NCBI GenBank assembly: GCA_035286125.1
Contig: JAYKIS010000046.1
Location: forward strand, 1-47,689
Length of the DNA stretch: 47,689 bases
Reading direction: 5' to 3'
Source: VGJW01 sp035286125
GTDB lineage: Bacteria > Cyanobacteriota > Sericytochromatia > S15B-MN24 > VGJW01
The translations under genes and the position numbers were made by a program. The notes under the pieces are model-generated. The model had not been told where the DNA came from. It did no database searches and worked only from the letters and a program-made list of their open reading frames with translations. Shown here piece by piece: positions 16,629 to 25,129 of the stretch (the first letter of the stretch is position 1; each line of letters begins with the position of its first letter).

Positions 16629-17468
16629 ATGCCTGCCCATGCGACCCTCCCCGTGGACGCGCTCCGCGAACTGGCCCCGCGTATCCGTGCCGATGCCCTG
16701 CGGATGATAGCCGCGGCCAACTCGGGCCACCCGGGCGGTTCGTTGTCGGCCGTCGAGATCCTGCTCACCCTCTACAAGGGGGTGCTGCGCCACGATCCCA
16801 CACAGCCCGACTGGGAAGCGCGCGACCGGTTCATCCTCTCCAAGGGACACGCATGCCCGGCGCTCTATGCTGTCCTGGCCGAATGCGGCTACTTCGCCCG
16901 TGAGCTCCTGCCGACCTTCCGCCGCTTCGGATCCCCGCTGCAGGGCCATCCCGAACTGGGCAAGCTGGCCGGTGTCGAGGCTTCGACCGGCTCGCTCGGC
17001 CAAGGGCTCTCCATCGGCCTTGGCATGGCACTCGGGCAGCGCATCCGGGGTGTTGACGCCAGGGTCTACGTGCTGATGGGCGATGGCGAGATCAACGAGG
17101 GCCAGGTGTGGGAGGCTGCTCTCTCCGCCGCGCACCTCAAGGTCGACCGCCTTACGGCCATCGTCGATATCAACCGCATCCAGCTGGACGGTTTCACCTC
17201 GAAGATCCTCGAACTGGAGCCTCTGGCCGACAAGTGGCGTTCCTTCGGCTGGGAAGTCATCGATCTGGACGGCCATGACCTCGAGTCCCTGGCCGGGGCC
17301 TTTGCACGGTTGCGCCAGGTGGAAGGGCGGCCCCAGGTCATTCTGGCCCGCACGACGAAGGGCAAGGGCGTCTCCTTCATGGAAGACAACCCCGAGTTCC
17401 ACGGGGCGCCGCCGAGTGCCGACGAGCTGGCCCGCGCACTGGTCGAGCTGGGGGTGTCCGATGCCTGA
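16629..17468 (+). CDS. Transketolase, N-terminal (thiamine diphosphate-binding) subunit
   Basis: 279 residues. Transfers two-carbon ketol units in the non-oxidative pentose phosphate pathway together with the C-terminal subunit encoded next. Visible landmarks: NSGHPGGSLSAVEIL near the start, FILSKGHACPALYAVLAE (His contacting substrate), STGSLGQGLSIGLGMA, and the thiamine diphosphate/Mg motif GDGEINEGQVWEA ending in the INRIQLDG loop. About half the length of a single-chain transketolase, as expected for the split form found in many bacteria and archaea. It overlaps the second subunit by 8 bases, so 1:1 synthesis is likely. Confidence 0.93.
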   Translation: MPAHATLPVDALRELAPRIRADALRMIAAANSGHPGGSLSAVEILLTLYKGVLRHDPTQPDWEARDRFILSKGHACPALYAVLAECGYFARELLPTFRRFGSPLQGHPELGKLAGVEASTGSLGQGLSIGLGMALGQRIRGVDARVYVLMGDGEINEGQVWEAALSAAHLKVDRLTAIVDINRIQLDGFTSKILELEPLADKWRSFGWEVIDLDGHDLESLAGAFARLRQVEGRPQVILARTTKGKGVSFMEDNPEFHGAPPSADELARALVELGVSDA

Positions 17469-18414
17469 TCGTCCCGAACGCGTGCTGGGCAAGGCCACCC
17501 GCGATGCCTACGGTGAGACGCTTGCCCAACTGGGCCGCGAGAATCCCCGGATCGTCGCGCTGGATGCCGATTTGTCCAAGAGCACGAAGAGCGTGGTGTT
17601 TGGCAAGGCACACCCGGAGCGTTTCATCAACGTGGGCATCCAGGAGGCCAACATGGTGGGCGTGGCCGCCGGCATGGCGACCACCGGCCTGATCCCGTTC
17701 GCATCGTCCTTCGCGACTTTCCTCATGAGCAAGGCCTTCGACCAGATGCGGATGGCGGTCGCCAACCCCGGTCTCAACGTCAAGCTGGTGGGTTCCCACG
17801 CAGGCGTCAGCATCGGTGAGGACGGTGCTTCGCAGATGGGTGTCGAGGACATTGCCCTGGCCTGTGCGCTCCCTGGCTTCACCGTGCTGGTCCCTGCTGA
17901 CGCCCGGGCAGCGGCGGCGCTGACGCGGGTCGCGGCCGAGCACGTGGGTCCGGTCTTCCTCAGGACCGGGCGCGCCAAGGCCGCCGAGATCTATCCCGAG
18001 GGCACCGGCTTCCGGGCGGGTGGGTCAGTGACCCACCACCTGGGCCGGGATGTCAACATCCTCGCGTGCGGCCTGATGGTCTTCGAGGCCCTCGAGGCCG
18101 CTGCCCTGGCCCGGGCCGAGGGCATCGACGCGGGTGTCGTCGACCTCTATAGCCTGAAACCTGTCGATGCCGACGCCATCGTCGCCGCCGCGGCCGCCTC
18201 GGGGCGTCTGGTAGTGGCCGAGGAACACCTTCGGCACGGAGGCCTCGGCAGCATCGTGGCTCAGGTCGTGGCGGAGCGCCACCCGGCTCGGGTGGTGGCC
18301 GTGGACCTCGGCGACCGTTATGCCGAGTCGGGCACGCCCGAGGCGGTGCTCGAGGCGTACGGGATGACGAGCGCGCGGGTGCTCGAGGCCGTGCGCAAGG
18401 CAGCCGCCTTCTAG
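17461..18414 (+). CDS. Transketolase, C-terminal (pyrimidine-binding) subunit
   Basis: 317 residues from ATG 17461 inside the end of the first subunit gene. Contains the pyrimidine-binding domain (DADLSKSTKSVVFGKAHPER, INVGIQEANMVGVAAGMA with the catalytic Glu, and SHAGVSIGEDGASQMGVED) and the C-terminal transketolase domain (VNILACGLMVFEALEAA, VVDLYSLKPVD, VVAEEHLRHGGLGS). It completes the active site of the split enzyme at the dimer interface. The stop codon shares the palindrome CTAG with the stop of the convergent glycosylase gene. Confidence 0.93.
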   Translation: MPDRPERVLGKATRDAYGETLAQLGRENPRIVALDADLSKSTKSVVFGKAHPERFINVGIQEANMVGVAAGMATTGLIPFASSFATFLMSKAFDQMRMAVANPGLNVKLVGSHAGVSIGEDGASQMGVEDIALACALPGFTVLVPADARAAAALTRVAAEHVGPVFLRTGRAKAAEIYPEGTGFRAGGSVTHHLGRDVNILACGLMVFEALEAAALARAEGIDAGVVDLYSLKPVDADAIVAAAAASGRLVVAEEHLRHGGLGSIVAQVVAERHPARVVAVDLGDRYAESGTPEAVLEAYGMTSARVLEAVRKAAAF

Positions 18415-19250
18415 GGCCAGACGAGGCCGGCCTCGGCCATCTGCCGCGTGATGTAGGGCCCCCATCCGGTCCGGCCCCAATGTCCCCTCGTTTGCGGACT
18501 GGGATGGATGATGGTGACCTGCCGGGGGGCGTGACCCTCTTCGGCGAGTATCTTGGCACAGGCCGTCGCGAGTCGCCCGGCGGCATAGGCGCCGACGCCG
18601 ACGACCCATTCGGGCGCCATGATCCGCAGCCATCCGAGCAATGCCGCGTCGCACCATGCCGTCATGGCTTCGGCGGCTTCGACACCCTTGCGGAAGTCGG
18701 AGGGGATCACGTTGCGGCCGTTCGCATCGAAGAACAGCAAGGGGCAGAAATTGACGACAAACGCCGTGCGAAAAAAGGCATCGGCATCTGGAAACAGGCC
18801 GCGTGCCCACCCGTAGAGGTTCTGGCCCGAGCTCTCGCGTCGTGTCGAGTCGAGGCCGATGACGGGTCGATCGGCCCGCATGCCCTCGGGGACGACGACA
18901 GGGGCATCGATGCCCATCCACGTCCGTACCAGCTCGGGGTCCCCGAACGGGATGCCGGTCTGGCCCATGCCCCAGGGCCCCGGGTTCATCCCGAGGAACA
19001 AGGCCTTGCGCCTGCCCGGGCGCCCATGGCGCGCGAGCCAGGCCTCGAGCGGGGCCGAGGCATAGGCCTGAGGCCGATAGATGTGCGTGAGGTCGTCGAA
19101 CCCCTTGCGCAGGCTGCCTTGCGCCGGAAAATCCAGCTTGCACAGGGCCTGGTCGAGCAGCCTCGTGAGGCGGACGGGGTCCATGGCCCGGGACAGCGCC
19201 TCCGGCGTCAGCTCCCCGGAAGGAGGTCCGGCAGGGGGGACGAAGCTCAT
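18411..19250 (-). CDS. SMUG-type single-strand-selective uracil-DNA glycosylase
   Basis: 279 residues. Removes uracil (and related oxidised pyrimidines) from DNA as the first step of base excision repair. Motif 1 GMNPGPWGMGQTGIPFG is almost identical to vertebrate SMUG1 and carries the catalytic-water Asn; motif 2 is the HPSP intercalation loop near residue 247. Between them NFCPLLFFDANGRN matches the family's uracil-recognition segment. Bacterial SMUG1-like enzymes are patchily distributed. It starts inside the end of the DUF4345 gene (ATGA overlap) and ends 4 bases into the convergent transketolase gene. Confidence 0.9.
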   Translation of the reverse strand: MSFVPPAGPPSGELTPEALSRAMDPVRLTRLLDQALCKLDFPAQGSLRKGFDDLTHIYRPQAYASAPLEAWLARHGRPGRRKALFLGMNPGPWGMGQTGIPFGDPELVRTWMGIDAPVVVPEGMRADRPVIGLDSTRRESSGQNLYGWARGLFPDADAFFRTAFVVNFCPLLFFDANGRNVIPSDFRKGVEAAEAMTAWCDAALLGWLRIMAPEWVVGVGAYAAGRLATACAKILAEEGHAPRQVTIIHPSPQTRGHWGRTGWGPYITRQMAEAGLVWP

Positions 19251-19636
19251 GGTGTCTGCCGACTATCGCGCAGCAGGAGGCCCCCCGCAGCGGCCATGAT
19301 GGCCTCGAAGACCCAAAGGCCGCTCACGAACGCCGTGGGCAGCCCGTTCAGGACGGCATCGACCGTGCGGCCTGCCACGAGCCCGGCGCACAGGGTCGTC
19401 AGCAATGCGAGGGCAGGCCTTGTCGCCGAAGGCCGCCAGGCCCCGAGGGCCATAAGGAGTGCGATGGCGAGGGATTGCCCTCCGTAGGATGCCCGAAGCT
19501 CGTTGCTGGCGTCGGGGCGATCGAGCCCGAGCCCGACCGTGGCTGCGAGTCCCGCAGGATCGGCCAGGCCCTGACCGGCTACCCAGAGGAAGGACAGGGC
19601 CGCGACGCCAAGGAGGAATCGTGAATGCATGGGCAT
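19247..19636 (-). CDS. Small membrane protein, DUF4345-like
   Basis: 129 residues with four hydrophobic segments (about 5-30, 50-66, 72-92, 100-120). The pattern of a four-helix protein with GQG, LDRPDASNELRASYGG after helix 1 and WVFEAIMAAAGG near the end matches the DUF4345 family, which has no known activity. The start could be Met 1 or the second Met two codons later. Cotranscribed with the uracil-DNA glycosylase (4-base overlap); whether that means a shared role is unknown. Confidence 0.7.
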   Translation of the reverse strand: MPMHSRFLLGVAALSFLWVAGQGLADPAGLAATVGLGLDRPDASNELRASYGGQSLAIALLMALGAWRPSATRPALALLTTLCAGLVAGRTVDAVLNGLPTAFVSGLWVFEAIMAAAGGLLLRDSRQTP

Positions 19637-19642
19637 ACAATA
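19637..19642 (+). promoter_or_regulatory. -10-like TACAAT for the small gene at 19667
   Basis: TACAAT immediately upstream of a leader with a strong GGAGG (19653-19657) and ATG at 19667. It adjoins the start of the divergent DUF4345 gene, so both genes share this 30-base region. Confidence 0.4.
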
Positions 19643-19666
19643 GGGGTTGTTCCCGGAGGATTGTCC

Positions 19667-19915
19667 ATGAGTCCCTTGCCTGAAGCCCTGTCGGCCCCTG
19701 CGGTGCTGCGCGAGGTCCTCGAGACCTATGTGGCCGACCTGGCCCCGATTCGCGACGGCCTCGCCGACGTGATGGCCACATCCGACCCTGCGGACGTCTA
19801 CGCGCCCATCTGGGCAAGCCTCGGCAGCGCCGAACTCGCCGCCCTGACGCGGGCGTTCGCGGCGGTCATCGAGCGCAACAACGCGCGCCTGCTCGAGGAG
19901 CTGGGCCGCCGCTGA
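19667..19915 (+). CDS. Small protein of unknown function (82 residues)
   Basis: ATG 19667 has a strong GGAGG 9 bases upstream. Predicted all-helical and acidic, no cysteine, no signal or membrane segment. The sequence MSPLPEALSAPAVLREVLET is followed by helices containing DLAPIRDGLADVMATSDPADVYAPIW. I do not recognise the family. Monocistronic between a divergent and a convergent neighbour. Could be a small adaptor or regulatory protein; nothing supports a toxin-antitoxin role. Confidence 0.7.
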   Translation: MSPLPEALSAPAVLREVLETYVADLAPIRDGLADVMATSDPADVYAPIWASLGSAELAALTRAFAAVIERNNARLLEELGRR

Positions 19916-19929
19916 GGCCTGTGGCCAGG

Positions 19930-20418
19930 CTAGGCAGCCAGGGCCTTCTCGATGGCGGTCTCGAGGTCGTCAGGCGTGGTCGCGCTGGCGAAGCGCTCGA
20001 TGACGCTGCCGTCGCGGCCCACGAGGAACTTCGTGAAGTTCCACTTGATGGCTTCGGTACCCAGGATGCCCTTCTGGGCACGCTTCAGGTGCTGGAAGAG
20101 CGGGTGGGCCGCATCGCCGTTGACGTCCACCTTGGCGAACATCGGGAACGTGACGCCATAGTTCACGCTGCAGAAATTGGCGATGTCCTCGGGCGACCCG
20201 GGCTCCTGGGCACCGAACTGATTGCACGGAAACCCGAGGACCACGAGGCCGCGGTCGGCGTACTTGCGCCAGAGCTCCTCGAGGCCCTTGTACTGGGGCG
20301 TGAAGCCGCACTTGCTGGCGACGTTCACGATCAGCAGCACCTTGCCCTGCCAGACCGCCAGCGTCGTCTCTTCACCCGCCAGCGTCCGGACAGGGATCTC
20401 GTGGATATTCGTCGTCAT
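19930..20418 (-). CDS. Glutathione/thioredoxin peroxidase (GPx family)
   Basis: 162 residues from ATG 20418 (MTTNIHEIPVRTLAGEE); frame extensions upstream have no start signal. Thioredoxin-fold peroxidase reducing H2O2 and organic hydroperoxides. Landmarks: NVASKCGFTPQYKGLEEL with peroxidatic Cys (not selenocysteine), FPCNQFGAQEPG, and KWNFTKFLVGRDG with the Trp-Asn of the catalytic tetrad. The Cys in FPCNQF matches the resolving Cys region of thioredoxin-dependent GPx, so thioredoxin rather than glutathione may be the donor. Cytoplasmic; appears to be its own transcription unit. Confidence 0.92.
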   Translation of the reverse strand: MTTNIHEIPVRTLAGEETTLAVWQGKVLLIVNVASKCGFTPQYKGLEELWRKYADRGLVVLGFPCNQFGAQEPGSPEDIANFCSVNYGVTFPMFAKVDVNGDAAHPLFQHLKRAQKGILGTEAIKWNFTKFLVGRDGSVIERFASATTPDDLETAIEKALAA

Positions 20419-20488
20419 GGGGCCTCTCGCGTCAAGGGAGTTCCGGAAGCAGTTGGGAGCCCAAAGTAGCAGGCCCGGGGGCCCCGCG

Positions 20489-21043
20489 TCACCGACGCAG
20501 GACCGTGGGCGCCTCGGAAGCTTCGAGCGTCGCCTCGCGGACGGCCCTCTGGCAGGCCTGCTCGCGCGTGTCGGCGTCGATGCGGGCCGAACCCTCGTCA
20601 CGCATCACGAGCACGGTCTTGGTCGCAGCGGCGGCACCGGCGGCCATCACCAGGCCGGCGAGGCCGGCCTTGCCCAGCAGTGCTCCCAGCCTGGAGCCGA
20701 GTAGCGCGGCCCCGGCAGCCGCGCCTCCGGCGGCAAGGTTGGAGGGCGTATGGCCAAGCCAGCGCATCATCCTGCCGTTGATGAACTCGGTCTTGAGTGC
20801 CTTGTCCTCGACGGCCACGACCGTCGCGTTCTGGTTCCCCTGGCGAACCTGCGTCCCGACGCCCACGCCGCGGAGCGGCAGGTTGCAGCCGGCGATGAGC
20901 AAGCGGTCCTGCCCCCGGTCCAGCACCATGTAGTCGGCAGCGCCGACAAGCCGTTCCTCGTGTCGCCGGCTGACGGGATCCGCCGGGTTCATGCGGCGCA
21001 TCACGGTCGGGGCGGTCCGGGGAGCCGGGGTCAGGAGCGGCAT
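20489..21043 (-). CDS. Hypothetical protein with Gly/Ala-rich hydrophobic segment
   Basis: 184 residues, ATG preceded by AAGGAAG. Residues 1-35 are Arg/Pro-rich; 36-85 form a beta-rich stretch (DYMVLDRGQDRLLIAGCNLPL). Residues 95-140 are a Gly/Ala/Leu hydrophobic region that may form a helical hairpin in a membrane (AAGAALLGSRLGALLGKAGL). A charged C-terminal tail ends it. Unrecognised family. Divergent from the M14 peptidase lipoprotein, and 70 bases upstream of glutathione peroxidase on the same strand. Confidence 0.65.
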   Translation of the reverse strand: MPLLTPAPRTAPTVMRRMNPADPVSRRHEERLVGAADYMVLDRGQDRLLIAGCNLPLRGVGVGTQVRQGNQNATVVAVEDKALKTEFINGRMMRWLGHTPSNLAAGGAAAGAALLGSRLGALLGKAGLAGLVMAAGAAAATKTVLVMRDEGSARIDADTREQACQRAVREATLEASEAPTVLRR

Positions 21044-21192
21044 GGTCTTCCTTGGGAGGGCTGGCCACCATCGGCGCAGCAGGGGGAACGATGCTCGTGC
21101 TATCGCCTCAGGTCGCTCGCTCCGGGGTTAAGGGCAGGTAGCAACGGGCGAAAGAAACGGTGAAGAAGCTTCCGCATGCGCGGCAGGCGGCT

Positions 21193-21198
21193 TATGAT
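21193..21198 (+). promoter_or_regulatory. -10-like TATGAT ahead of the M14 peptidase
   Basis: TATGAT with a weak TTCCGC at -35 position (17-base spacing). It supports translation from ATG 21232 rather than from GTG 21160, which would lie upstream of the transcript start. Confidence 0.3.
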
Positions 21199-21231
21199 GG
21201 ACGGGTCCCCGCCCTGGTGCTGCCCTTTCTG

Positions 21232-22512
21232 ATGCCCTTCTTCGGCAACCGGCCCCTGCCGGTGCTTCTGCTCGCGAGCCTCGTGCTGGCGGCGTGCGGC
21301 CGAGTGACCCAGGTCGTCCCACCGGCAGCATCACCCGCCGTGGTGTCGGCGACGGCGGCCGGTACCTTGCCTGCCGGCTGGTCCCGCCTGCGTGTTCCGC
21401 CCGATGCCTGGGAGCCGATGGCGCGACTTGGCCTCGATCTGGCTGAGGACGTCGATCGCGAGGCCGGTACCGTGACAGCCCGTTTGCGGCCCGGCGACGC
21501 CGATCGTCTGGCCGGCCTCGGCGTCCGGATTGCGGCACAAACGGAAGCCGCGCCGACGGGGGCGTTCCAATGGCCTGCGGGCTATGCGACCGTGACGGGC
21601 GTCCAGCGTCGCATGCGCCTGCTTGCCGAGCGTCACCCGGCGTCGTGCCAGGTCCGTGCCATCGGTCGGTCGGTCGAAGGCCGGCTGATCGAGGCTTGGC
21701 GTCTGTCCGGGCCCAGCCGCGATGCGCGGCCCGTCATGGTGCTGGTGGCCGGCGTCCATGCGCGCGAGCTGGCACCGGTCGAGGTGGCTCTGGCGCTTGG
21801 CGAGCACCTGGCCGAGGCCTATGGCCGCGATGCCAACGTCACCCGACTGCTTGACATCCGTGAGGTCTGGATCGTCCCGTTGGCCAACCCGGATGGTCGG
21901 CTCAGGGTCGAGGCCGGCGATCCCTACTGGCGCAAGAATGCGCGGCCACTGCCCGACGGCCAGGTGGGTGTCGACCTCAACCGCAATCACGATGTCCATT
22001 GGCATCTGGGCAACGCGCGGACGGCCGACGAGGATTTTCGAGGGCCCGAGGCTGCCTCGGAGCCCGAGGCCCGCGCCGTCCGGGACATGATCCGGCACCT
22101 GCGCCCACGCCTGGTCGTCGACGTGCACGCCTTTGCCGGCATGGTCCTCTGGCCGCCGGGGATCGACCGCAGCTTCACGCCCGAGGAGAGCCTCTTCTCG
22201 CGCCTCGCCCGTCCCGTCGCCAATCGCCTGGCTTACCGATCCGGGACGCTTGCCCGCGTCTTGTACCGGGTCACGGGGGACGTCGGATCCTGGGCGCTGT
22301 CTGACCGGGGGGCGCTCGGGATCACGGTCGAGTTGGACGACAAGGGCTTCCAGCCGCCCTTCGCCCAGGCCATGAAGGATTGGGAAGACTGGCGTTGGCC
22401 ACTGCGCTGGTGGTTCGAGATGGCGGTCGATCCGCTCTCGGCACCGTTGGCGTTGCCCCCGGAGCCCAAGCCGTTGCGATTGCCGGCCTTTGGCCTGCCT
22501 GGCCTGTCCTAG
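21232..22512 (+). CDS. M14-family zinc carboxypeptidase, lipoprotein
   Basis: 426 residues from ATG 21232; GTG 21160 would give an implausible 46-residue leader. A lipoprotein signal (RPLPVLLLASLVLAAC) places it on a membrane. All catalytic landmarks of carboxypeptidase A-type enzymes are visible: zinc ligands His and Glu in VHARELAPVE (about 177-180), NPDGRLRV, GVDLNRNHDVHW with the substrate-binding Arg/Asn, zinc His in VVDVHAFAGM (about 298) and the general-base Glu in ITVELDD (about 366). It should trim C-terminal residues from peptides, or cross-links in peptidoglycan, outside the cytoplasm. The stop overlaps the convergent gene through a CTAG palindrome. Confidence 0.9.
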   Translation: MPFFGNRPLPVLLLASLVLAACGRVTQVVPPAASPAVVSATAAGTLPAGWSRLRVPPDAWEPMARLGLDLAEDVDREAGTVTARLRPGDADRLAGLGVRIAAQTEAAPTGAFQWPAGYATVTGVQRRMRLLAERHPASCQVRAIGRSVEGRLIEAWRLSGPSRDARPVMVLVAGVHARELAPVEVALALGEHLAEAYGRDANVTRLLDIREVWIVPLANPDGRLRVEAGDPYWRKNARPLPDGQVGVDLNRNHDVHWHLGNARTADEDFRGPEAASEPEARAVRDMIRHLRPRLVVDVHAFAGMVLWPPGIDRSFTPEESLFSRLARPVANRLAYRSGTLARVLYRVTGDVGSWALSDRGALGITVELDDKGFQPPFAQAMKDWEDWRWPLRWWFEMAVDPLSAPLALPPEPKPLRLPAFGLPGLS

Positions 22513-23480
22513 ACCGATCCCAGCACGCGACCGGCAGCGTCCAATCCGGACCGCAGGGCACCTTCGAAGCGTCCGGTCGGCCCGATCCACGCGTCGCCGC
22601 AGACTGCGAGCCGCCGTTCGGGGTCCCAGCCGCAGCCTCCGGCGAGGGGGCCGCGCGGGCGGGCAAAGGTCCAGCGGTGGGCGTGAATGACGGCAGGGGC
22701 GAATCCCCCGAGGCGGCCCGAGAGCCTCTGGCTCAGTTCCTCGGCCCATGCGGCGACAGGTTTGTCGAGGCGGGGACGGCTCCAGGCCTCGCTTGCATGC
22801 ACGACAAGGGGGCGACCCGGCCTGCGGACGGTCAAGGCCAGCAGGTCATCGTCGTGGACGTAGCAGGCCACGGTATCCGCGCTGCCCATCCAGTCCGGCC
22901 ACGCGTCCGAGGGGACGTCCAACGCCGCGACGAGGCAGGCGTCGTTGTCGAACGCGGCACCCGGGCAATCGGCCACGAGGCGGCGTGCCTGAGGTAACGG
23001 CATGGCGAGAACCAGCGCATCGGCCCTGAACCGCGCGCCATCTTCGCACGTCACGACCCATCCCCCGGAGTCCGGCACGGCCGTGGATGCCGTGTGTTCC
23101 TGCCGGACAGGCAGGCCGTCCGCCAGGGAGGCAAGGAGCGCCCCTGTGGAAGGTGCCCCTGTCCAGCGCGGATCGCGATCCGGATCGCGGAAGGTCAGGG
23201 CATCTCCTGTTCGGTCGGCCACGATGCCCGGCCACCTCACGACACGGCCTCGTGCCTGCAGGCTGGCAAGCATCGCGAGGACAGCAGGATCGCCCAGCCG
23301 GAACAGCGGCACCCCCAGATCCATCGTCCGGCCGTCGGGCAGCTGCCGGCTCGAGGCCCTGCCGCCCGGCCTGCGACCCCTGTCCAGCACGAGGCAATCC
23401 CGACCTGCCGCCGCGAGCTGCGACGCGCAGGCGAGGCCGGAGGCACCCGCTCCCACAATCAAGGTCTCGACGTGTTCCAT
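22509..23480 (-). CDS. FAD-dependent oxidoreductase (renalase/amine-oxidase-like)
   Basis: 323 residues from ATG 23480. The dinucleotide-binding motif VGAGASGLACASQLAAAG is followed by DRGRRPGGRASSR, typical of renalase and flavin amine oxidase relatives, and the C-terminus has VCGDAWIGPTGRFEGALRSG, the second flavin-contact motif. Substrate unknown; bacterial relatives oxidise off-pathway NAD(P)H isomers. The frame stays open far upstream but through the transporter gene, so the longer reading is not real. It begins 5 bases after the ChrA-like stop, third gene of a minus-strand operon. Confidence 0.85.
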   Translation of the reverse strand: MEHVETLIVGAGASGLACASQLAAAGRDCLVLDRGRRPGGRASSRQLPDGRTMDLGVPLFRLGDPAVLAMLASLQARGRVVRWPGIVADRTGDALTFRDPDRDPRWTGAPSTGALLASLADGLPVRQEHTASTAVPDSGGWVVTCEDGARFRADALVLAMPLPQARRLVADCPGAAFDNDACLVAALDVPSDAWPDWMGSADTVACYVHDDDLLALTVRRPGRPLVVHASEAWSRPRLDKPVAAWAEELSQRLSGRLGGFAPAVIHAHRWTFARPRGPLAGGCGWDPERRLAVCGDAWIGPTGRFEGALRSGLDAAGRVLGSV

Positions 23481-23485
23481 GGCCG

Positions 23486-24610
23486 TCAGTGTCCGATCAG
23501 ACGGGTGCCGGCGTCGAGCGCGCCCAGCAGGAGGCCGCCGAGGCAGCCTGCCCAGAAGAGCACGCCGGCACCCACGCGGCGTGTGGCCAGCAGGCCAAAG
23601 GCAACGACGGTCCATGCAAGGCTGGCGGGGTGGTTGGCGAGCAGAGGCAGCAAGCTGCAGGTCGTCGCGAGGAGCAGGCCTACCGAGGCCAGGCCCACGC
23701 CCTCGAGGAAACGGGTGGCCCCGCGATGTCCTTCGAGGCGGGGCAGCACGGTGCCGGCGAGGCCCACGACCACGAACGCCGGAAGGAAGATGGCGCCGGT
23801 GGCAAGCAGGGCGCCGGCCGGTCCGGCGATCTGCATGCCCAGGTAACTGGCGGCTCCCAGGATGGGGCCCGGGGTGGCCAGTGACAACGCGAAGGCGTCT
23901 GCCAACTGGCTGTCCGTGATCCACCCCAGGCGGGTGACAAGGCCGTCGCGCAGCAGGCCGACCACCACGTAGCCGCTGCCGAAGAGCAGCGCCCCGGCTT
24001 TCAGGAAGGGCCACGCCACTTGCCACGGCTGGACCTCCGGCGCTGGCGCCAGGATGGGCATGCACGCCAGCGTGCCGCGTGAATCGGAGAGGCTCCGGAC
24101 CAGGCCCGCGGCGAGCAGGACCGTCACTTCGGGCGCCCCGAGCAGGGCGGCGGCAGCAGCCCCCGCCGCAATCAGACGGGTCGGCAGTTCCCGGGCGATC
24201 TCGGGCAGCCAGGCCCGGAGGGCATCGGCCATCACGGCGAGCATGACGGGTCTCAGGCCGGCAAGGGCCCCCGCGATGCCGGGCTGGGGGGAAAGCTCGG
24301 CTTGCGCCCAGGCAAGCAGGCCAAGCAGCAAGGCCGAAGGCAGGATGAAGGCACCGCCAGCCACGATCATGCCTGCCCAGCCTGCGCGATGCCTGCCGAT
24401 GAGCATGGCCATCTCGGACGAGTTGGGTCCCGGGATGACCTGGACGGCCCCCAGCCATCGGGTGAAGGTCGCATCATCCATCCAGCCTCGCTCCCGGACG
24501 AATGTCTCGCGGAAGACGGCGAGGTGGACGGCTGGCCCCCCGAAGGTCGTCGCGCCCAGGCGCAGGAAGTCACGCGCCAAGCCGCCCAGGACAGGCCCCT
24601 GCGCCGTCAC
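23486..24610 (-). CDS. ChrA-type chromate/anion transporter
   Basis: 374 residues from the GTG at 24610, which overlaps the upstream stop as GTGA. Two tandem CHR domains of about 180 residues, each starting with the signature FGGPAVH or LFGSGYVVV and including PGPNSSEMAMLIG and TPGPILGAASYLG; about ten membrane segments overall. This double-domain length is usual for ChrA, which exports chromate or takes part in sulfate-type anion transport. No chromate regulator is next to it, so the ion is uncertain. Sits between a small exported protein and an FAD oxidoreductase. Confidence 0.88.
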   Translation of the reverse strand: MTAQGPVLGGLARDFLRLGATTFGGPAVHLAVFRETFVRERGWMDDATFTRWLGAVQVIPGPNSSEMAMLIGRHRAGWAGMIVAGGAFILPSALLLGLLAWAQAELSPQPGIAGALAGLRPVMLAVMADALRAWLPEIARELPTRLIAAGAAAAALLGAPEVTVLLAAGLVRSLSDSRGTLACMPILAPAPEVQPWQVAWPFLKAGALLFGSGYVVVGLLRDGLVTRLGWITDSQLADAFALSLATPGPILGAASYLGMQIAGPAGALLATGAIFLPAFVVVGLAGTVLPRLEGHRGATRFLEGVGLASVGLLLATTCSLLPLLANHPASLAWTVVAFGLLATRRVGAGVLFWAGCLGGLLLGALDAGTRLIGH

Positions 24611-25110
24611 GGCTGGCTGTCGCGGTAGCGTTCCCATGCCTCCCAGAGCTCCCATGCCGCAACACCCAGCAGGACGCCGGTCTCGAGGCTGTCGGCCCCG
24701 ATATCGGTACCCGGATTCGCGGTCCGGCCGGTCGTCAGCGCGGGCCAGACCTGAAAGCCGACAAGGCCCCCGAGGCATCCGGCGGCGAGGGCGCCCAGCG
24801 GATGGAGTGCCAGCCTGCCCCAATCGCGCTCGGGGATCCAGGACGAGGCGCCCAGCAGGATGGGCACGCCCACGGCCTGGATGGGGTTGGCACCCGACTG
24901 GGCCAGCAACAGGCCCGAACCGGCGGCTGCCAGGGGGAGCAGGGCCAGCAGGGGTTGCCTGCCCGGCGATGGGGACGATGTCGCCTCGGGGGGCGGGGCC
25001 GGCTCCTCGGTGGCTGCGTGGGCGGGCAGGTGGCCCAGGCCGGATACGAGGATGATCATCGGCCAGGCTGCACGCCTGCCGACACCCCCTCGTGCACGCG
25101 CGTCCGACAT
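24607..25110 (-). CDS. Small membrane/exported protein of unknown function
   Basis: 167 residues from ATG 25110. A signal-type N-terminus (RRAAWPMIILVSGLGHLPAHAA) is followed by a Pro/Ser linker and three or four short hydrophobic segments rich in Gly and Ala (LLALLPLAAAGSGLLLAQ; LGALAAGCLGGLVGF; VLLGVAAWELWEAWE). Unrecognised. Leads the operon with the ChrA-like and FAD-oxidoreductase genes and starts 19 bases from the divergent hydrolase gene. Confidence 0.65.
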   Translation of the reverse strand: MSDARARGGVGRRAAWPMIILVSGLGHLPAHAATEEPAPPPEATSSPSPGRQPLLALLPLAAAGSGLLLAQSGANPIQAVGVPILLGASSWIPERDWGRLALHPLGALAAGCLGGLVGFQVWPALTTGRTANPGTDIGADSLETGVLLGVAAWELWEAWERYRDSQP

Positions 25111-25115
25111 GGCTG

Positions 25116-25121
25116 TAGGAT
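25116..25121 (+). promoter_or_regulatory. -10-like TAGGAT close to the hydrolase start
   Basis: TAGGAT ends 8 bases before ATG 25130 in the 19-base gap between divergent starts. No clear -35 box. Confidence 0.3.
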
Positions 25122-25129
25122 ACGCCTTG

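Noticed and set aside
14876..16903. 675-codon plus-strand frame opposite the 1102-residue gene
   Set aside because: Same shadow effect; it would overlap the transketolase promoter and start codon, and the minus-strand protein has coherent domains and the overlap with its partner gene.
19667..19915. Small gene considered as an antitoxin or toxin
   Set aside because: No partner gene adjoins it on the same strand and no known toxin or DNA-binding motif is visible.
23481..24458. N-terminal extension of the FAD oxidoreductase to 649 residues
   Set aside because: The extra part lies wholly inside the ChrA-like gene in another frame and has no start signal; ATG 23480 places the Rossmann motif correctly at the N-terminus.
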